NCBI GenBank assembly: GCA_033763355.1 | Contig: JANRKT010000003.1 | Location: 1-40,145 of the forward strand | Reading direction: 5' to 3' | DNA length: 40,145 nucleotides | Source: JANRKT01 sp033763355 | Lineage (GTDB): Bacteria > Bacteroidota > Bacteroidia > Chitinophagales > Chitinophagaceae | Shown: one piece after another, positions 8,372-16,716 of the stretch | How the letters are laid out: every line of letters starts with the position of its first letter | Position numbering within the stretch: position 1 is the first letter of the stretch | The notes under the pieces: model-generated | The model's input: the letters and a program-made list of their open reading frames with translations, nothing else | What the model was told of the DNA's origin: nothing | Databases searched by the model: none | Made by a program: the position numbers and the translations under genes

Positions 8372-8470
8372 AAAATTTGACAAAACCTTTCTGTTTCTTT
8401 CCGGTAAATTTTATTTTCATTGCCTCATCAACTTCCCCTTCAGGCAAAACAGTAATATTTCCATCAGTTG

Positions 8471-9571
8471 TTATTCAGGAAAAAGTGTTTTATCAATATT
8501 GGGAATGATGCGGATGGCGTTTTTGTAATATACTTTTTTAAGTATGTTATCGGGGAGCCCCATGCCGTACATCCTCCAGAACGCATGGTATTTTTTATGG
8601 TAAGGAAAATATTCATCATCTGTTTCCAGCACACGGAAGTAAGTAGCATATTCTTCAGGTACCCAACTGTCTTTGCCAAATAAAATCCTGTCCTGGTATC
8701 TGGTAAAAAATTGTTTTGCCATTTTAGGCTGGCGGCCCAGTTCGGCAATTACTGCCCCAAACTCTACCACCATGTTGGGTACTTCATCCATAAGTTTGGA
8801 AAGCTTTTCAAGGTTATTGGGATACCAGCCAAAATGCGCTGCAATAAATGTGGTGCTGCGGTTTCTCTTAAACATGCGATGCTGTTCTTCTATCAGTTGT
8901 TCAAAGGGAACAGGATTATCAGGTCCCCTTTTCCGGTTGGGATGTGTTGTAATTTCAAGCCAGCGTTCATTGTGTTCATCAACGGGATCCCAGAATGATT
9001 TGGGGTCGGCAGTATGAATCAGTACGGGGATTTTTAATTCACCGCATTTCCTCCACACAGGGTCAAGCCGCGGGTCATCTACAGCAACACGGTTGCCATT
9101 ATTATCCTTTACAGAAAACCCAAGGTTCTTATAAACCTTTAGCCCGCTGGCCCCGTTTTTTACATCTTCCTCCAATTGCTTCACTGCTTTCTCTGCCCAG
9201 CCTTCTGTGCCCACTCCGTTAAAATCAACATTGGCAAAAACAATAAAACGCCTGGGGTAATTGCCTTTTACATTTTGTACTGATTGTTTCAGTTTGCTTC
9301 CGTTCTGCCCGCTCAGATTTACCATTACGGCCATATTCAGTTTATCCATTTCATTAATGAGCCTGGATAAATCTGCAGTGGGCATATCAAACTGGTGATT
9401 GTGCACATCTATAAACGGGAATTTTGAACGGGCTACTTTATGTTCGGGCACAACCAATGTGGATACGGGATCGTATTTTTCAAAATCCATCCTTGAAGAT
9501 GTTGAAACTGTTTGTGCCGTTGATGCAGAAATAATAACCAATGATAAACAGCAGGTAAAAATTTTTCTCAT
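8471..9571 (-). CDS. Exported amidohydrolase-2 family metal-dependent hydrolase
   Basis: 366 residues with an N-terminal signal peptide (MRKIFTCCLSLVIISASTAQ). The rest is an amidohydrolase-2 TIM barrel with its metal ligands visible: HNH at 57-59 in FIDVHNH, H186 in VLIHTADP, H246 in FIAAHFGW, and D301 in LFGKDSW. Related enzymes decarboxylate aromatic acids or hydrolyse lactones and esters; the substrate cannot be read from sequence. Export to the periplasm is unusual among decarboxylases but common for the Bacteroidota branch of this family. It is followed by its own terminator. Confidence 0.85.
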   Translation of the reverse strand: MRKIFTCCLSLVIISASTAQTVSTSSRMDFEKYDPVSTLVVPEHKVARSKFPFIDVHNHQFDMPTADLSRLINEMDKLNMAVMVNLSGQNGSKLKQSVQNVKGNYPRRFIVFANVDFNGVGTEGWAEKAVKQLEEDVKNGASGLKVYKNLGFSVKDNNGNRVAVDDPRLDPVWRKCGELKIPVLIHTADPKSFWDPVDEHNERWLEITTHPNRKRGPDNPVPFEQLIEEQHRMFKRNRSTTFIAAHFGWYPNNLEKLSKLMDEVPNMVVEFGAVIAELGRQPKMAKQFFTRYQDRILFGKDSWVPEEYATYFRVLETDDEYFPYHKKYHAFWRMYGMGLPDNILKKVYYKNAIRIIPNIDKTLFPE

Positions 9572-9650
9572 GAACGAAATTTTAGATTGGCCAAACTAAA
9601 ATCATTCCTTCAGAGAGCTGTGTCCGGCAATCAAACTTAACAAAGCTTTA

Positions 9651-10601
9651 TCAGGAAACCGGGGCTGTTACGGCTTTACCCGACTGAAGGTTTATTTCCT
9701 CATAAAGCCGGTAAACATCTGATGGATTGAAAAGCTGTGTACCGGGGTTCATGGTTGCGGCCGTTCCGCAGGACACTCCAAGCCTGATCATTTCACTGAA
9801 GGTTTTTCCCTTGTGCAACTGATACACCATACCTGCTACCATACTGTCGCCGGCGCCAACCGTACTTTGTTTTTTTACAGAAGGGGCAATTACCCTTTCC
9901 CTGAAATGTCCGGTAACCAGTAATGCCCCACCGGCGCCAAGCGAAACGGCTACTGCTTCCGCATATCCTTTTTGTATGATCTCGTTCGCCGCCTCATTTA
10001 CTTCTTCATCATTTAATTTATCTTTTCCAATCAACCGGCTCAGTTCGCTAAGATTGGGTTTTAATAAAAACACACCTACATCTGCGGCAGCACGTAATGC
10101 TTCGCCGGAAGTATCCAGTACATAATGGCTGTTTAGTTGTTTGGCAGTATGGGCAATCTGTGCAAAAGCATTAACGGGAAGCCCCGGTGGCAGGCTCCCG
10201 CTTGCAACAATTATCTCTGGTTTCAGTTCTTTTAGTTTGGTAATAACCTGCTGCAGCGTTTCTTCATTTGTATTTTCCCCGGGAAAAGTAAGCCGGTACT
10301 GGTTGTTGGTTTGTGTTTCCAGTATCACCCAATTTTCGCGGGTTTCATGAGCTGCAGGTAAAGCATAAAAAGGAATGTCTTCCTTTTTCAGTAACCCCTT
10401 CAGCATTTCACCATTATGCCCGCCTGCTGGGAAAACAGCAGTGGCGGTTTCACCCAATTTTTTTAATGCTTTGCTTACATTAATACCACCGCCTCCCGGT
10501 TCATTTATCATGCTGCTGCAGCGCAATTTGGCCTCAGGAAACAGTTTTTCTGCAGTAGTGCTTTTATCAATGCAAGGGTTTAATGTAATGGTAACTATCA
10601 T
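9651..10601 (-). CDS. pfkB: 6-phosphofructokinase, PfkB type
   Basis: 316 residues of the ribokinase/PfkB sugar kinase fold. It phosphorylates fructose 6-phosphate (or a similar hexose phosphate) with ATP in glycolysis. The sequence tracks E. coli PfkB closely from memory: FPEAKLRC, EPGGGGINVSKA at 34-45, ASGSLPPG at 133-140, TSGEALRAA, KPNLSEL, and STVGAGDSMV at 246-255 with the catalytic Asp at 252. 1-Phosphofructokinase or tagatose-6-phosphate kinase remain possible within this subfamily. The start lies 11 bases after the stop of the DsbA-like gene, so the two are likely cotranscribed. Confidence 0.88.
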   Translation of the reverse strand: MIVTITLNPCIDKSTTAEKLFPEAKLRCSSMINEPGGGGINVSKALKKLGETATAVFPAGGHNGEMLKGLLKKEDIPFYALPAAHETRENWVILETQTNNQYRLTFPGENTNEETLQQVITKLKELKPEIIVASGSLPPGLPVNAFAQIAHTAKQLNSHYVLDTSGEALRAAADVGVFLLKPNLSELSRLIGKDKLNDEEVNEAANEIIQKGYAEAVAVSLGAGGALLVTGHFRERVIAPSVKKQSTVGAGDSMVAGMVYQLHKGKTFSEMIRLGVSCGTAATMNPGTQLFNPSDVYRLYEEINLQSGKAVTAPVS

Positions 10602-10612
10602 TATTAAATGTT

Positions 10613-11275
10613 TTAAGAAGGGGTTGTTGCAGATAATTCTTTTAATACTGATCCGATGCGGTCTTCCAGGCTTTCATAATCAGTATAACCCCTCGCAATA
10701 AGATAAAATTTGGTTTCACCCGTTTGAATAAATACAGTGGGGAAACCGTTTACCTGAAGCTGTTTTACAAGCGTAAATTCATAATATGCTTTCTCTTTAT
10801 ACTCTTCATTATGCAGTTTGCTGTAAAATTCTCCGGCGGGAATATTGTATTTCTCAAGCAGGTGGCGGTATGCTTCATCATCTGTCAGATCCCTTCCTTC
10901 GTAATGCAGGGCATACTGGAGGTCTGCAGCAAACAAAACGGATTGGCCGGGGTAATAATCTTTAAACACGCACAGGGCAATAGCCGCTTTTTCCGAATGG
11001 GGTTCCCAGTCGCTTTCATCAGGATGAAAAATATGCCAGAGGTAATCCTCCCCGAATTTAATGCCCGTTTGTTCCTCAACATTTTTATATGCTTTCTGAA
11101 TATAACCCGCCATACGGCCAATGGGATATGCGGAAGTAACGGGAATCATATTTCCTGAAAGCGTTTCAAACTGAAACCTGGTTTGGTATTCTTCAAAAAT
11201 TTTTTTGAGAACAGGGCTGAAGCCATAACACCAGCCGCAGTACGCATCATAACAGTAAATGAGTATGGGGTACAT
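10613..11275 (-). CDS. DsbA-family thioredoxin-fold oxidoreductase
   Basis: 220 residues, no signal peptide, so cytoplasmic. An active-site C-G-W-C at residues 13-16 follows the first beta strand (MYPILIYCYDAY). A helical insertion follows, and the cis-proline loop is in NGFPTVF near residue 178. This is the DsbA/FrnE-like branch, whose cytoplasmic members handle disulfides or use glutathione-like thiols. It is first in a two-gene unit with pfkB. A tempting but unproven reading is redox protection of metabolic enzymes. Confidence 0.85.
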   Translation of the reverse strand: MYPILIYCYDAYCGWCYGFSPVLKKIFEEYQTRFQFETLSGNMIPVTSAYPIGRMAGYIQKAYKNVEEQTGIKFGEDYLWHIFHPDESDWEPHSEKAAIALCVFKDYYPGQSVLFAADLQYALHYEGRDLTDDEAYRHLLEKYNIPAGEFYSKLHNEEYKEKAYYEFTLVKQLQVNGFPTVFIQTGETKFYLIARGYTDYESLEDRIGSVLKELSATTPS

Positions 11276-11296
11276 TATTTGTGTTTAACGGGAAAG

Positions 11297-11304
11297 CAAA
11301 TTTA
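11297..11304 (-). promoter_or_regulatory. -7 element of the dsbA-like/pfkB unit
   Basis: On the minus strand the bases read taaatttg, a perfect match to TAnnTTTG, placed to start transcription about 15 bases before the ATG at 11275. No clear TTG -33 element was seen; the nearest match is gtta. Confidence 0.45.
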
Positions 11305-11385
11305 GCACGTCCGGCTGACACTGCTTTAACCTGCGGCGGACTGATGCTTTAGATTATTTTAAAAGGATCTTTTTTAAAATGCTGT

Positions 11386-11895
11386 TTACTTCTCCGCCAG
11401 TGTATAATTAAATACATCCACCTTCCATTTGCCGTTGCCGTCCTCTCTTTCAAGTGTAACCTTCAGTTTGTTTTTTGCGGTGCGCTGAAATGTCATGGCG
11501 GTTTTTTTATCCGTCTTTTCAAACCTTGCCTTATTGGGCTCCAGTTTAACCAGCGGATAACTGAAAGGGCTGGTCTTGTCTTCCCATGCAATGTTTCCGG
11601 GATTGAAATGCCGGAGCTTCATTACAGGCACGGTATCATTTTCCAGTTGTTCAATTACTATAAATTCATAAAACACCACTTTGCCATCCTTTACGCAACG
11701 GTAAGAACACATCATGCCGTTGCCCACCGGTTCGCTCCAGTGTTCTTCCATATCCCCCCATTCCATGCTGCCTTTCCATTTGCCGGATATGAAACGGAGC
11801 TCCTCGATTTTGCCGGCTGCCTGTGCATAAGCAATGTGATGGCAACAGAACAGGATAATGGCCGCAAAGAGTGAGCGAAGCAGAAAGCGTAACAT
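11386..11895 (-). CDS. Exported DUF6265 protein
   Basis: 169 residues with a signal peptide (MLRFLLRSLFAAIILFCCHH then AYAQA). The mature part has the family signature FISGKWKGSMEW, MEEHWSEPVGNGMMCSYR and a C-terminal LKVTLERED strand pair. It is a clear DUF6265 member and a distant relative of 3147-3626, but the two are not adjacent. The fold is probably a small beta barrel; no catalytic function is known. It lies in the same orientation as the genes around it but with over 100 bases on each side, so it is likely its own unit. Confidence 0.82.
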   Translation of the reverse strand: MLRFLLRSLFAAIILFCCHHIAYAQAAGKIEELRFISGKWKGSMEWGDMEEHWSEPVGNGMMCSYRCVKDGKVVFYEFIVIEQLENDTVPVMKLRHFNPGNIAWEDKTSPFSYPLVKLEPNKARFEKTDKKTAMTFQRTAKNKLKVTLEREDGNGKWKVDVFNYTLAEK

Positions 11896-12044
11896 ATGCT
11901 TTGTTTTTGCAGGGAAAAGTTACGTTTAATTATGCTGAAGGAAGTGAATAATGTCATCCGCCATTAAAATTTTTTAAATCGTTGGTATGACAGAGGCGGC
12001 ATCATGGGAAAGATAAACACAAGGGTTATTTCAGGTAATAACAG

Positions 12045-14603
12045 TCAGCTTTCAAGCGGCATTTCTATTTCAAGTGTGCAACCCTTGCCGGGTGAGCTGA
12101 TCAGTTCCAGTTTTCCTTTGTAAAATTCTACGCGGTTATAAATATTATTTAAGCCGATGCCCTTACCTGCTTCATTGGTATCAAATCCTACCCCGTTATC
12201 CCCCAATTTAACATGAAGGCTTTTTTCATAGCAGATCAGTTCAATGATGATCTCCGTTGCGCCGGAATGTTTGAGGATGTTGTTCAACTGCTCCTGTATT
12301 ATCCTGAACACCGCCAGTTTCATGAGATATGGTACCTTCTCTTCATTAAATGGTTCTGCGGAAAGGAGCTTTACAGCCATTTTGCCCGGTATGTTTAATC
12401 TTTCACTAATATCCCTTACGGCTGCCAGCAGACCTAAATGCTGAAGTGAAGAGGGATTGAGTTCGTGGCTGATTTTACGTACTTCACCAATAACCTGCTC
12501 TACATTTTCCATCGCTTTTTTCAGGTATTCAGGTGTAAGCACAGGATTGGTTCCTGCTACTTCGAGGTATAGTTTACACGCTGCCAGTATCTGGTTGATG
12601 TTATCATGAAGTTCATAAGAAATTTCCCTTCTTTCTTTTTCCTGTGCATTAATAATGGCCTGAATAATATCTTTTTTTCTTGCATCTTCTTCGGCAACCA
12701 GCTTTTCACGCAGTTTTTCCTGTACGGTAATATCAATGGCAACACCGCCTACAAATGGTTTTCCCCCCAATTTAATAGGAAAACGGAAAGTATGATAAAT
12801 ACCTGTTGTGCCGTCGGCACGAAGTCCGCTTTCAATCATTTCGCCGGGCTGGTTTTTAATGATAACTGCAAGATTATTTTTGAAGTATTGCTGGGCCAGC
12901 CCAACCGGGTAAATATCAAACAGCGTTTTGCCAAATACTTCCTCTGTTAAATTAAGCGCTTTAAGATATGGGAGATTCAGGTAATGAATTACGCCCATAT
13001 CATCAAATATCCAAGCCAGCGCAGGGGTGTTTTGCATAAAAACACTGAATTTTTCCTGCAGCCGCAACATTTCTTTCTCAGCCTGCCTTTGTTCTGTAAT
13101 ATCAGTATGGGTGCCTATGATTTTGAGCGGCCTTCCCATATTGTTTTGCTCAATTACAACACCCCTGTCCAAAACCCATTTAACTGAACCATCTTTATGT
13201 CTCACCCTGTACTCCAATGAATGGTGTGTAATTAAACCCAGTTTGTATTTTTCATCATTTTCACTTAAAAGGTGCTGGTCGTCTTCATGGGTGCTTTCCC
13301 ACCAAAGCTTTACATTATCAGAAAGTTCTCCTGATGAATACCCCAGCAGTTTTGAAACCGCTTCTGAAAAAACAGTTTTTCCGGTCCTGAAATCATGTTC
13401 CCATAAATTATCGCCGAGTTTTTCAAGCACAAGACGAAACCTTTTTTCATTTTCTCCCAGGGCCAGTTCTGCAGATTTACTTTCTGTAATATCCTGTATA
13501 ATCCCGGTAAAAACTTTTATGCCATTCTCTTCTTCGTAAGAGAAGGAAGAATAAATGCTGTGCCATTTTACCTGGCCATCCGCCGCCTTTATGCTTACTT
13601 CATAATAAAACGGTTCATTGGTTTGGCGGGAATGGACAATTTTTTTCTTCAGCCCTTCTTTTTCTTCGGGGGAAATATGATTAAAGAAGTCGGCAAATTC
13701 ATGTATTTCCGGGCCAAAAACGTTTTCTATCGCCTTGCTTAAAAACCTGAAACCGTAAGTGCCATCAGGTTTATAGATAAACTGGTATAATGCACCGGGA
13801 ATATTTTTAATAAGGGATTGCAATTGCCTTTCACTTTGCTGTAAGGCCAGTTCTGCCTTCTTTTTTTTAGTTATATCCCTTGATGCCATGCAAACGCCGG
13901 TAACTTCACCACCGGCTGCCTTTGCAGGCGTATAAGTTACCAGCAGCCAGAAATCATTTTCCGCAGCTGGATAGTTGATTTCATACTCATGTTTGTTTCC
14001 CCTTAAGGCGCTGTCTAAATAATTCTTTATCTTTTCTTTTCTTTCTTCGGGAAGAATATCCAGTAAATTTATACCCTCATAATATTCTGCGCCGGTACAG
14101 TCTTTTAAAACTTTTTTACCAGCTTCATTGATAACAATGATACGGTAAGAAGGGTCTATTAAGCTGAGGCCTTCGAAGGTAGCGCCAAGTAGAATACTTT
14201 GGCTGTATTCTGTCTGTCTTAACTGGTCTTCTGCGAGTTTGTGCTGCGTAATATCTGTACCGATAAATTGTATGGCAGGGGCCGATGCATTATCAGCATT
14301 TACAGCACTGATCTCCCACCTGAACCATTTTTCATTTCCTGTTTTATACCTGCTCCTTACATCAATTGTAAAAGTTTTAGCAGGGTCTGCAAGACAGGCA
14401 CGTGCTGCCTGGTTGCATTTCTCTTCCTCAATCAGCCGTGCAACTTCAGTAAACGATTTCCCGATAAAATATTTGGAACCCGTGCTGAAAGTGTCCCGGA
14501 ATTTACGGTTAACTGCTATAAGCCTGCATTCAGGGTCTGTTAAGCCGTAATAATAATCAGAAGAATTTTCAAGAAAAGAAGTAAGAGGGGGCAGGCTTCC
14601 CAT
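12045..14603 (-). CDS. Multi-PAS sensor histidine kinase (HisKA_3 type)
   Basis: 852 residues, no membrane segment or signal peptide, so a soluble sensor. It has about five consecutive PAS/PAC units (roughly 7-115, 130-255, 260-378, 385-508, 518-635). A HisKA_3 dimerisation domain follows, with the phosphoacceptor His at 666 (ISYELHDNINQIL). The HATPase domain has an N-box (EQLNNILKHSGA), G1 (GDNGVGFD), G2 (GIGLNNIYNRV) and G3 (GKGCTLEIEMP). This architecture is the NarL/FixJ-partnered class, where the kinase phosphorylates a LuxR-type regulator. No such regulator is in the window; the only receiver-like protein nearby (15554-15895) lacks the phosphoacceptor. The signal, possibly redox or small-molecule binding by PAS, is unknown. 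Confidence 0.93.
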   Translation of the reverse strand: MGSLPPLTSFLENSSDYYYGLTDPECRLIAVNRKFRDTFSTGSKYFIGKSFTEVARLIEEEKCNQAARACLADPAKTFTIDVRSRYKTGNEKWFRWEISAVNADNASAPAIQFIGTDITQHKLAEDQLRQTEYSQSILLGATFEGLSLIDPSYRIIVINEAGKKVLKDCTGAEYYEGINLLDILPEERKEKIKNYLDSALRGNKHEYEINYPAAENDFWLLVTYTPAKAAGGEVTGVCMASRDITKKKKAELALQQSERQLQSLIKNIPGALYQFIYKPDGTYGFRFLSKAIENVFGPEIHEFADFFNHISPEEKEGLKKKIVHSRQTNEPFYYEVSIKAADGQVKWHSIYSSFSYEEENGIKVFTGIIQDITESKSAELALGENEKRFRLVLEKLGDNLWEHDFRTGKTVFSEAVSKLLGYSSGELSDNVKLWWESTHEDDQHLLSENDEKYKLGLITHHSLEYRVRHKDGSVKWVLDRGVVIEQNNMGRPLKIIGTHTDITEQRQAEKEMLRLQEKFSVFMQNTPALAWIFDDMGVIHYLNLPYLKALNLTEEVFGKTLFDIYPVGLAQQYFKNNLAVIIKNQPGEMIESGLRADGTTGIYHTFRFPIKLGGKPFVGGVAIDITVQEKLREKLVAEEDARKKDIIQAIINAQEKERREISYELHDNINQILAACKLYLEVAGTNPVLTPEYLKKAMENVEQVIGEVRKISHELNPSSLQHLGLLAAVRDISERLNIPGKMAVKLLSAEPFNEEKVPYLMKLAVFRIIQEQLNNILKHSGATEIIIELICYEKSLHVKLGDNGVGFDTNEAGKGIGLNNIYNRVEFYKGKLELISSPGKGCTLEIEMPLES

Positions 14604-14725
14604 AAATGATAGTTTTCAAAAAGATATTGAATAAGCGCTGTTCAGTAAACGCACTGCTTCCTGCTTTATTAATAAACCCTGATACTATAAATTTTTACAT
14701 AAGTGTTATTGCTTAGCCGGTTTTA

Positions 14726-15550
14726 TCAATGTACTACACTGTTATTATCAGTTGATAAATATTCTTTATGAGAGCCGGCATTTACAGACGGGGGAATCTG
14801 CTTACTTACTTCTTCAAACCTTTCTTCATAGTCTTTTCGGATGGTGCCCATGATACGGTCCCAGAAAAGGAAGTATAAACCATAATTGCCTTTAAAATAC
14901 TGGTGGTGCTGGTTGTGGTTAACGGAAGTGTTGATCCACCTGCCCAGCCAGTGCCTGCTGAAACTTTTTGGATAAAGTTCCCATCCGAGGTGGCCATACA
15001 CATTGTAAATAATCATGAACAAAAAGAAAAATGGCAGGTGATAAGCATGTATAGGAATGGTGAAGAGGAACAGTACAGCAATTCCCGCTTCAACAATTGC
15101 TTCAAGCGGATGAAAGGCATAGGCAGCCCATGGAGAAGGATTGGTGCTTTTGTGATGTACCAGATGGAATATTTTAAACAACCCGGGATGGTGCATCAGG
15201 CGGTGTGTCCAGTAAAAATAAGCGTCGTGTATAATTAACATGAGTGGAAATGCCGCCCAGAAATACAATTGCCCGTGCCGGCTGATGTCAGCATAAAAAG
15301 TAGTATAAGGCCGCATGGCATCATTGCGGATAAGCAAAAGCGGCACACAGGCAAAAATTAAAATGGTTATAACGGAATAACCAATTTCCCTTATATAATC
15401 ATTGCGGCCCGGATAACGCTGCTGTATTTTTTTAAAGCTGACCTTTTTTCTCAGCAACACATAAAAAAGCAGAAAAGCAATACCGGCAATGATAAAATAA
15501 CGGCCGCCTATTTTTTCAATAATAAAGAAATAATATTCTGTCCAGCCCAT
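14726..15550 (-). CDS. Sterol desaturase / fatty acid hydroxylase family membrane protein
   Basis: 274 residues with hydrophobic segments near 15-33, 55-73, 92-108 and 150-185. The di-iron histidine clusters are all visible: HDAYFYWTHRLMHH, HLVHH, and NHNQHHQYFKGNYG followed by FWDRIMGT. Members insert oxygen into, or desaturate, membrane lipids, sterols or carotenoids; the bacterial substrates are mostly untested. The start lies 3 bases after the stop of the degenerate receiver gene, so the two are almost certainly one transcript and may be translationally coupled. Confidence 0.9.
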   Translation of the reverse strand: MGWTEYYFFIIEKIGGRYFIIAGIAFLLFYVLLRKKVSFKKIQQRYPGRNDYIREIGYSVITILIFACVPLLLIRNDAMRPYTTFYADISRHGQLYFWAAFPLMLIIHDAYFYWTHRLMHHPGLFKIFHLVHHKSTNPSPWAAYAFHPLEAIVEAGIAVLFLFTIPIHAYHLPFFFLFMIIYNVYGHLGWELYPKSFSRHWLGRWINTSVNHNQHHQYFKGNYGLYFLFWDRIMGTIRKDYEERFEEVSKQIPPSVNAGSHKEYLSTDNNSVVH

Positions 15551-15553
15551 AGT

Positions 15554-15895
15554 CTATTTTATTTTTCCAAGAACGTTCAGCAAATCTTCATTACTGCAAT
15601 ATACAGCCCGTGGAAACTTTTCTTTGACTGTACTTACCTTATCGGGTTTACCACCGCAAAACACAATGGGTATGTACTGCCGCTTTTTGGCTTCCCACAA
15701 CCATTCAGCGTAGGCCCTTCCGTGAGAAGGCAAACGGCCGAGGGATATTATCATAATGTCAGGCAAATTGTCTTTCAGTGCGGCCGTCGTTTCTGTGCTG
15801 AAATGATAATCCACTTTATACCCGGCTTTCTTTAGCGGTGCAATTTTCTCTTTCAGCTCCTCTTCGTTAAAGTGAATAAAGAAAATTTTTTTCAT
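15554..15895 (-). CDS. Degenerate receiver-like protein
   Basis: 113 residues. The pattern of beta strands follows a response regulator receiver: KKIFFIHFNEEEL (beta 1), KVDYHF (beta 2), LPDIMIISLGRLPSHG (beta 3 and loop), YIPIVFCGG (beta 4), RAVYCSNEDLLNVL (beta 5 and last helix). The expected acidic pair after beta 1 aligns to F-N, the phosphoacceptor Asp to Ser, the Thr/Ser after beta 4 to Cys/Gly, and the invariant Lys to Cys/Ser. It should therefore not be phosphorylated in the usual way. It may be a stand-alone binding protein. It is the first gene of a unit with the desaturase at 14726-15550. The fold assignment is my inference from the pattern. Confidence 0.7.
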   Translation of the reverse strand: MKKIFFIHFNEEELKEKIAPLKKAGYKVDYHFSTETTAALKDNLPDIMIISLGRLPSHGRAYAEWLWEAKKRQYIPIVFCGGKPDKVSTVKEKFPRAVYCSNEDLLNVLGKIK

Positions 15896-15940
15896 AAACA
15901 GCTCATCGGGTTTAATTCCGGGAATTATTACCTGATTGTG

Positions 15941-16567
15941 TTACCTGTATTCCTTCATATATTTCCAGTTTCTCGGCTTTCCTTCGGCCATCCATTCAAT
16001 TGCCTGTGCCATCCGTTTGTTGCGTGTATCTTCTGATTTTGCATCCACAACCCATTCGGTATAATCCTTTTTATTACTGTAACTGAAACTTTCAAATGTG
16101 GCCCATGCTTTTTTGTTTTTCTTCAGCGCATCAGTAAAATACCGGGGCACAACCAGTTCTTTCTTATCATATTTTGGGGGCTTGTCTTTAGGTAGTTTAA
16201 TGCTATCATCATTCAGTTTCATCGCTTCTTTAATCCATCCCGTAATGATCTTGTCTTTCGGCAAATCTTTGAGCGAAGTGATCTTGCCGAGATTGCCCAT
16301 AGCGGCATGGCTTTCTTTTCCAATCAGGATGTCAGCATCTTTCATCAATGCCGCTTTCCAGAAGCCAAAAGCGCAATGCTGTTTGAACGACGCCATGCTG
16401 CACATCATTTCTCCCTTGTAATCAAAATGCGGGAAACTCCATTTCATTACTTCTTCCGCCTGCGGACAGGCTTTGTGCACCAGCTGCCTCAGGTGATTGA
16501 GAATAGGTTTTGCAAAACCGGCCGATTTGTTAATGTAGGCATCAATCTTTGGATTTTTTGCAGCCAT
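15941..16567 (-). CDS. DUF1801 / YdeI-type protein
   Basis: 208 residues, soluble. The N-terminal half is a DUF1801 (frataxin/SufE-like YdhG) domain: PILNHLRQLVHKACPQAEEV, MKWSFPHFDYKGEMMCSM and HCAFGFWK. The C-terminal half is the YdeI/OmpD-associated (OmdA) region ending EWVVDAKSEDTRNKRMAQAIEWM then EGKPRNWKY. Function is not established. In-frame ATGs exist upstream at 16591 and 16657, but the added residues include sequence within a strong inverted repeat and do not resemble the family, so the ATG at 16567 (MAAKNPKIDAY) is chosen. Confidence 0.82.
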   Translation of the reverse strand: MAAKNPKIDAYINKSAGFAKPILNHLRQLVHKACPQAEEVMKWSFPHFDYKGEMMCSMASFKQHCAFGFWKAALMKDADILIGKESHAAMGNLGKITSLKDLPKDKIITGWIKEAMKLNDDSIKLPKDKPPKYDKKELVVPRYFTDALKKNKKAWATFESFSYSNKKDYTEWVVDAKSEDTRNKRMAQAIEWMAEGKPRNWKYMKEYR

Positions 16568-16607
16568 AGTTAATGATTTGAAACTTGCCATCATTGAAAT
16601 CTTATTT

Positions 16608-16672
16608 AAACCTGATAGGTCTTTGCAACAGCTTAGGAAATTGCTAACTATCAGCAAAGAGCTGTCAGGTTT
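16608..16672. repeat. Imperfect 19-bp inverted repeat between purU and the DUF1801 gene
   Basis: Arms at 16608-16626 and 16654-16672 match at 17 of 19 positions around a 27-base centre. Seven T's follow on the plus strand (16670-16676), where no gene ends; on the minus strand, downstream of purU, only a weak T-tract follows. It may still terminate purU or lie in the leader of the DUF1801 gene. Confidence 0.6.
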
Positions 16673-16716
16673 TTTTATGGTTTTGTTACATAAATTTATA
16701 AAAACTCTTTTACCGC

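Noticed and set aside
12022..12041. Short stem after the histidine kinase gene (gttatt/aataac)
   Set aside because: Only six A/T-rich pairs with no U-tract; too weak to call a terminator.
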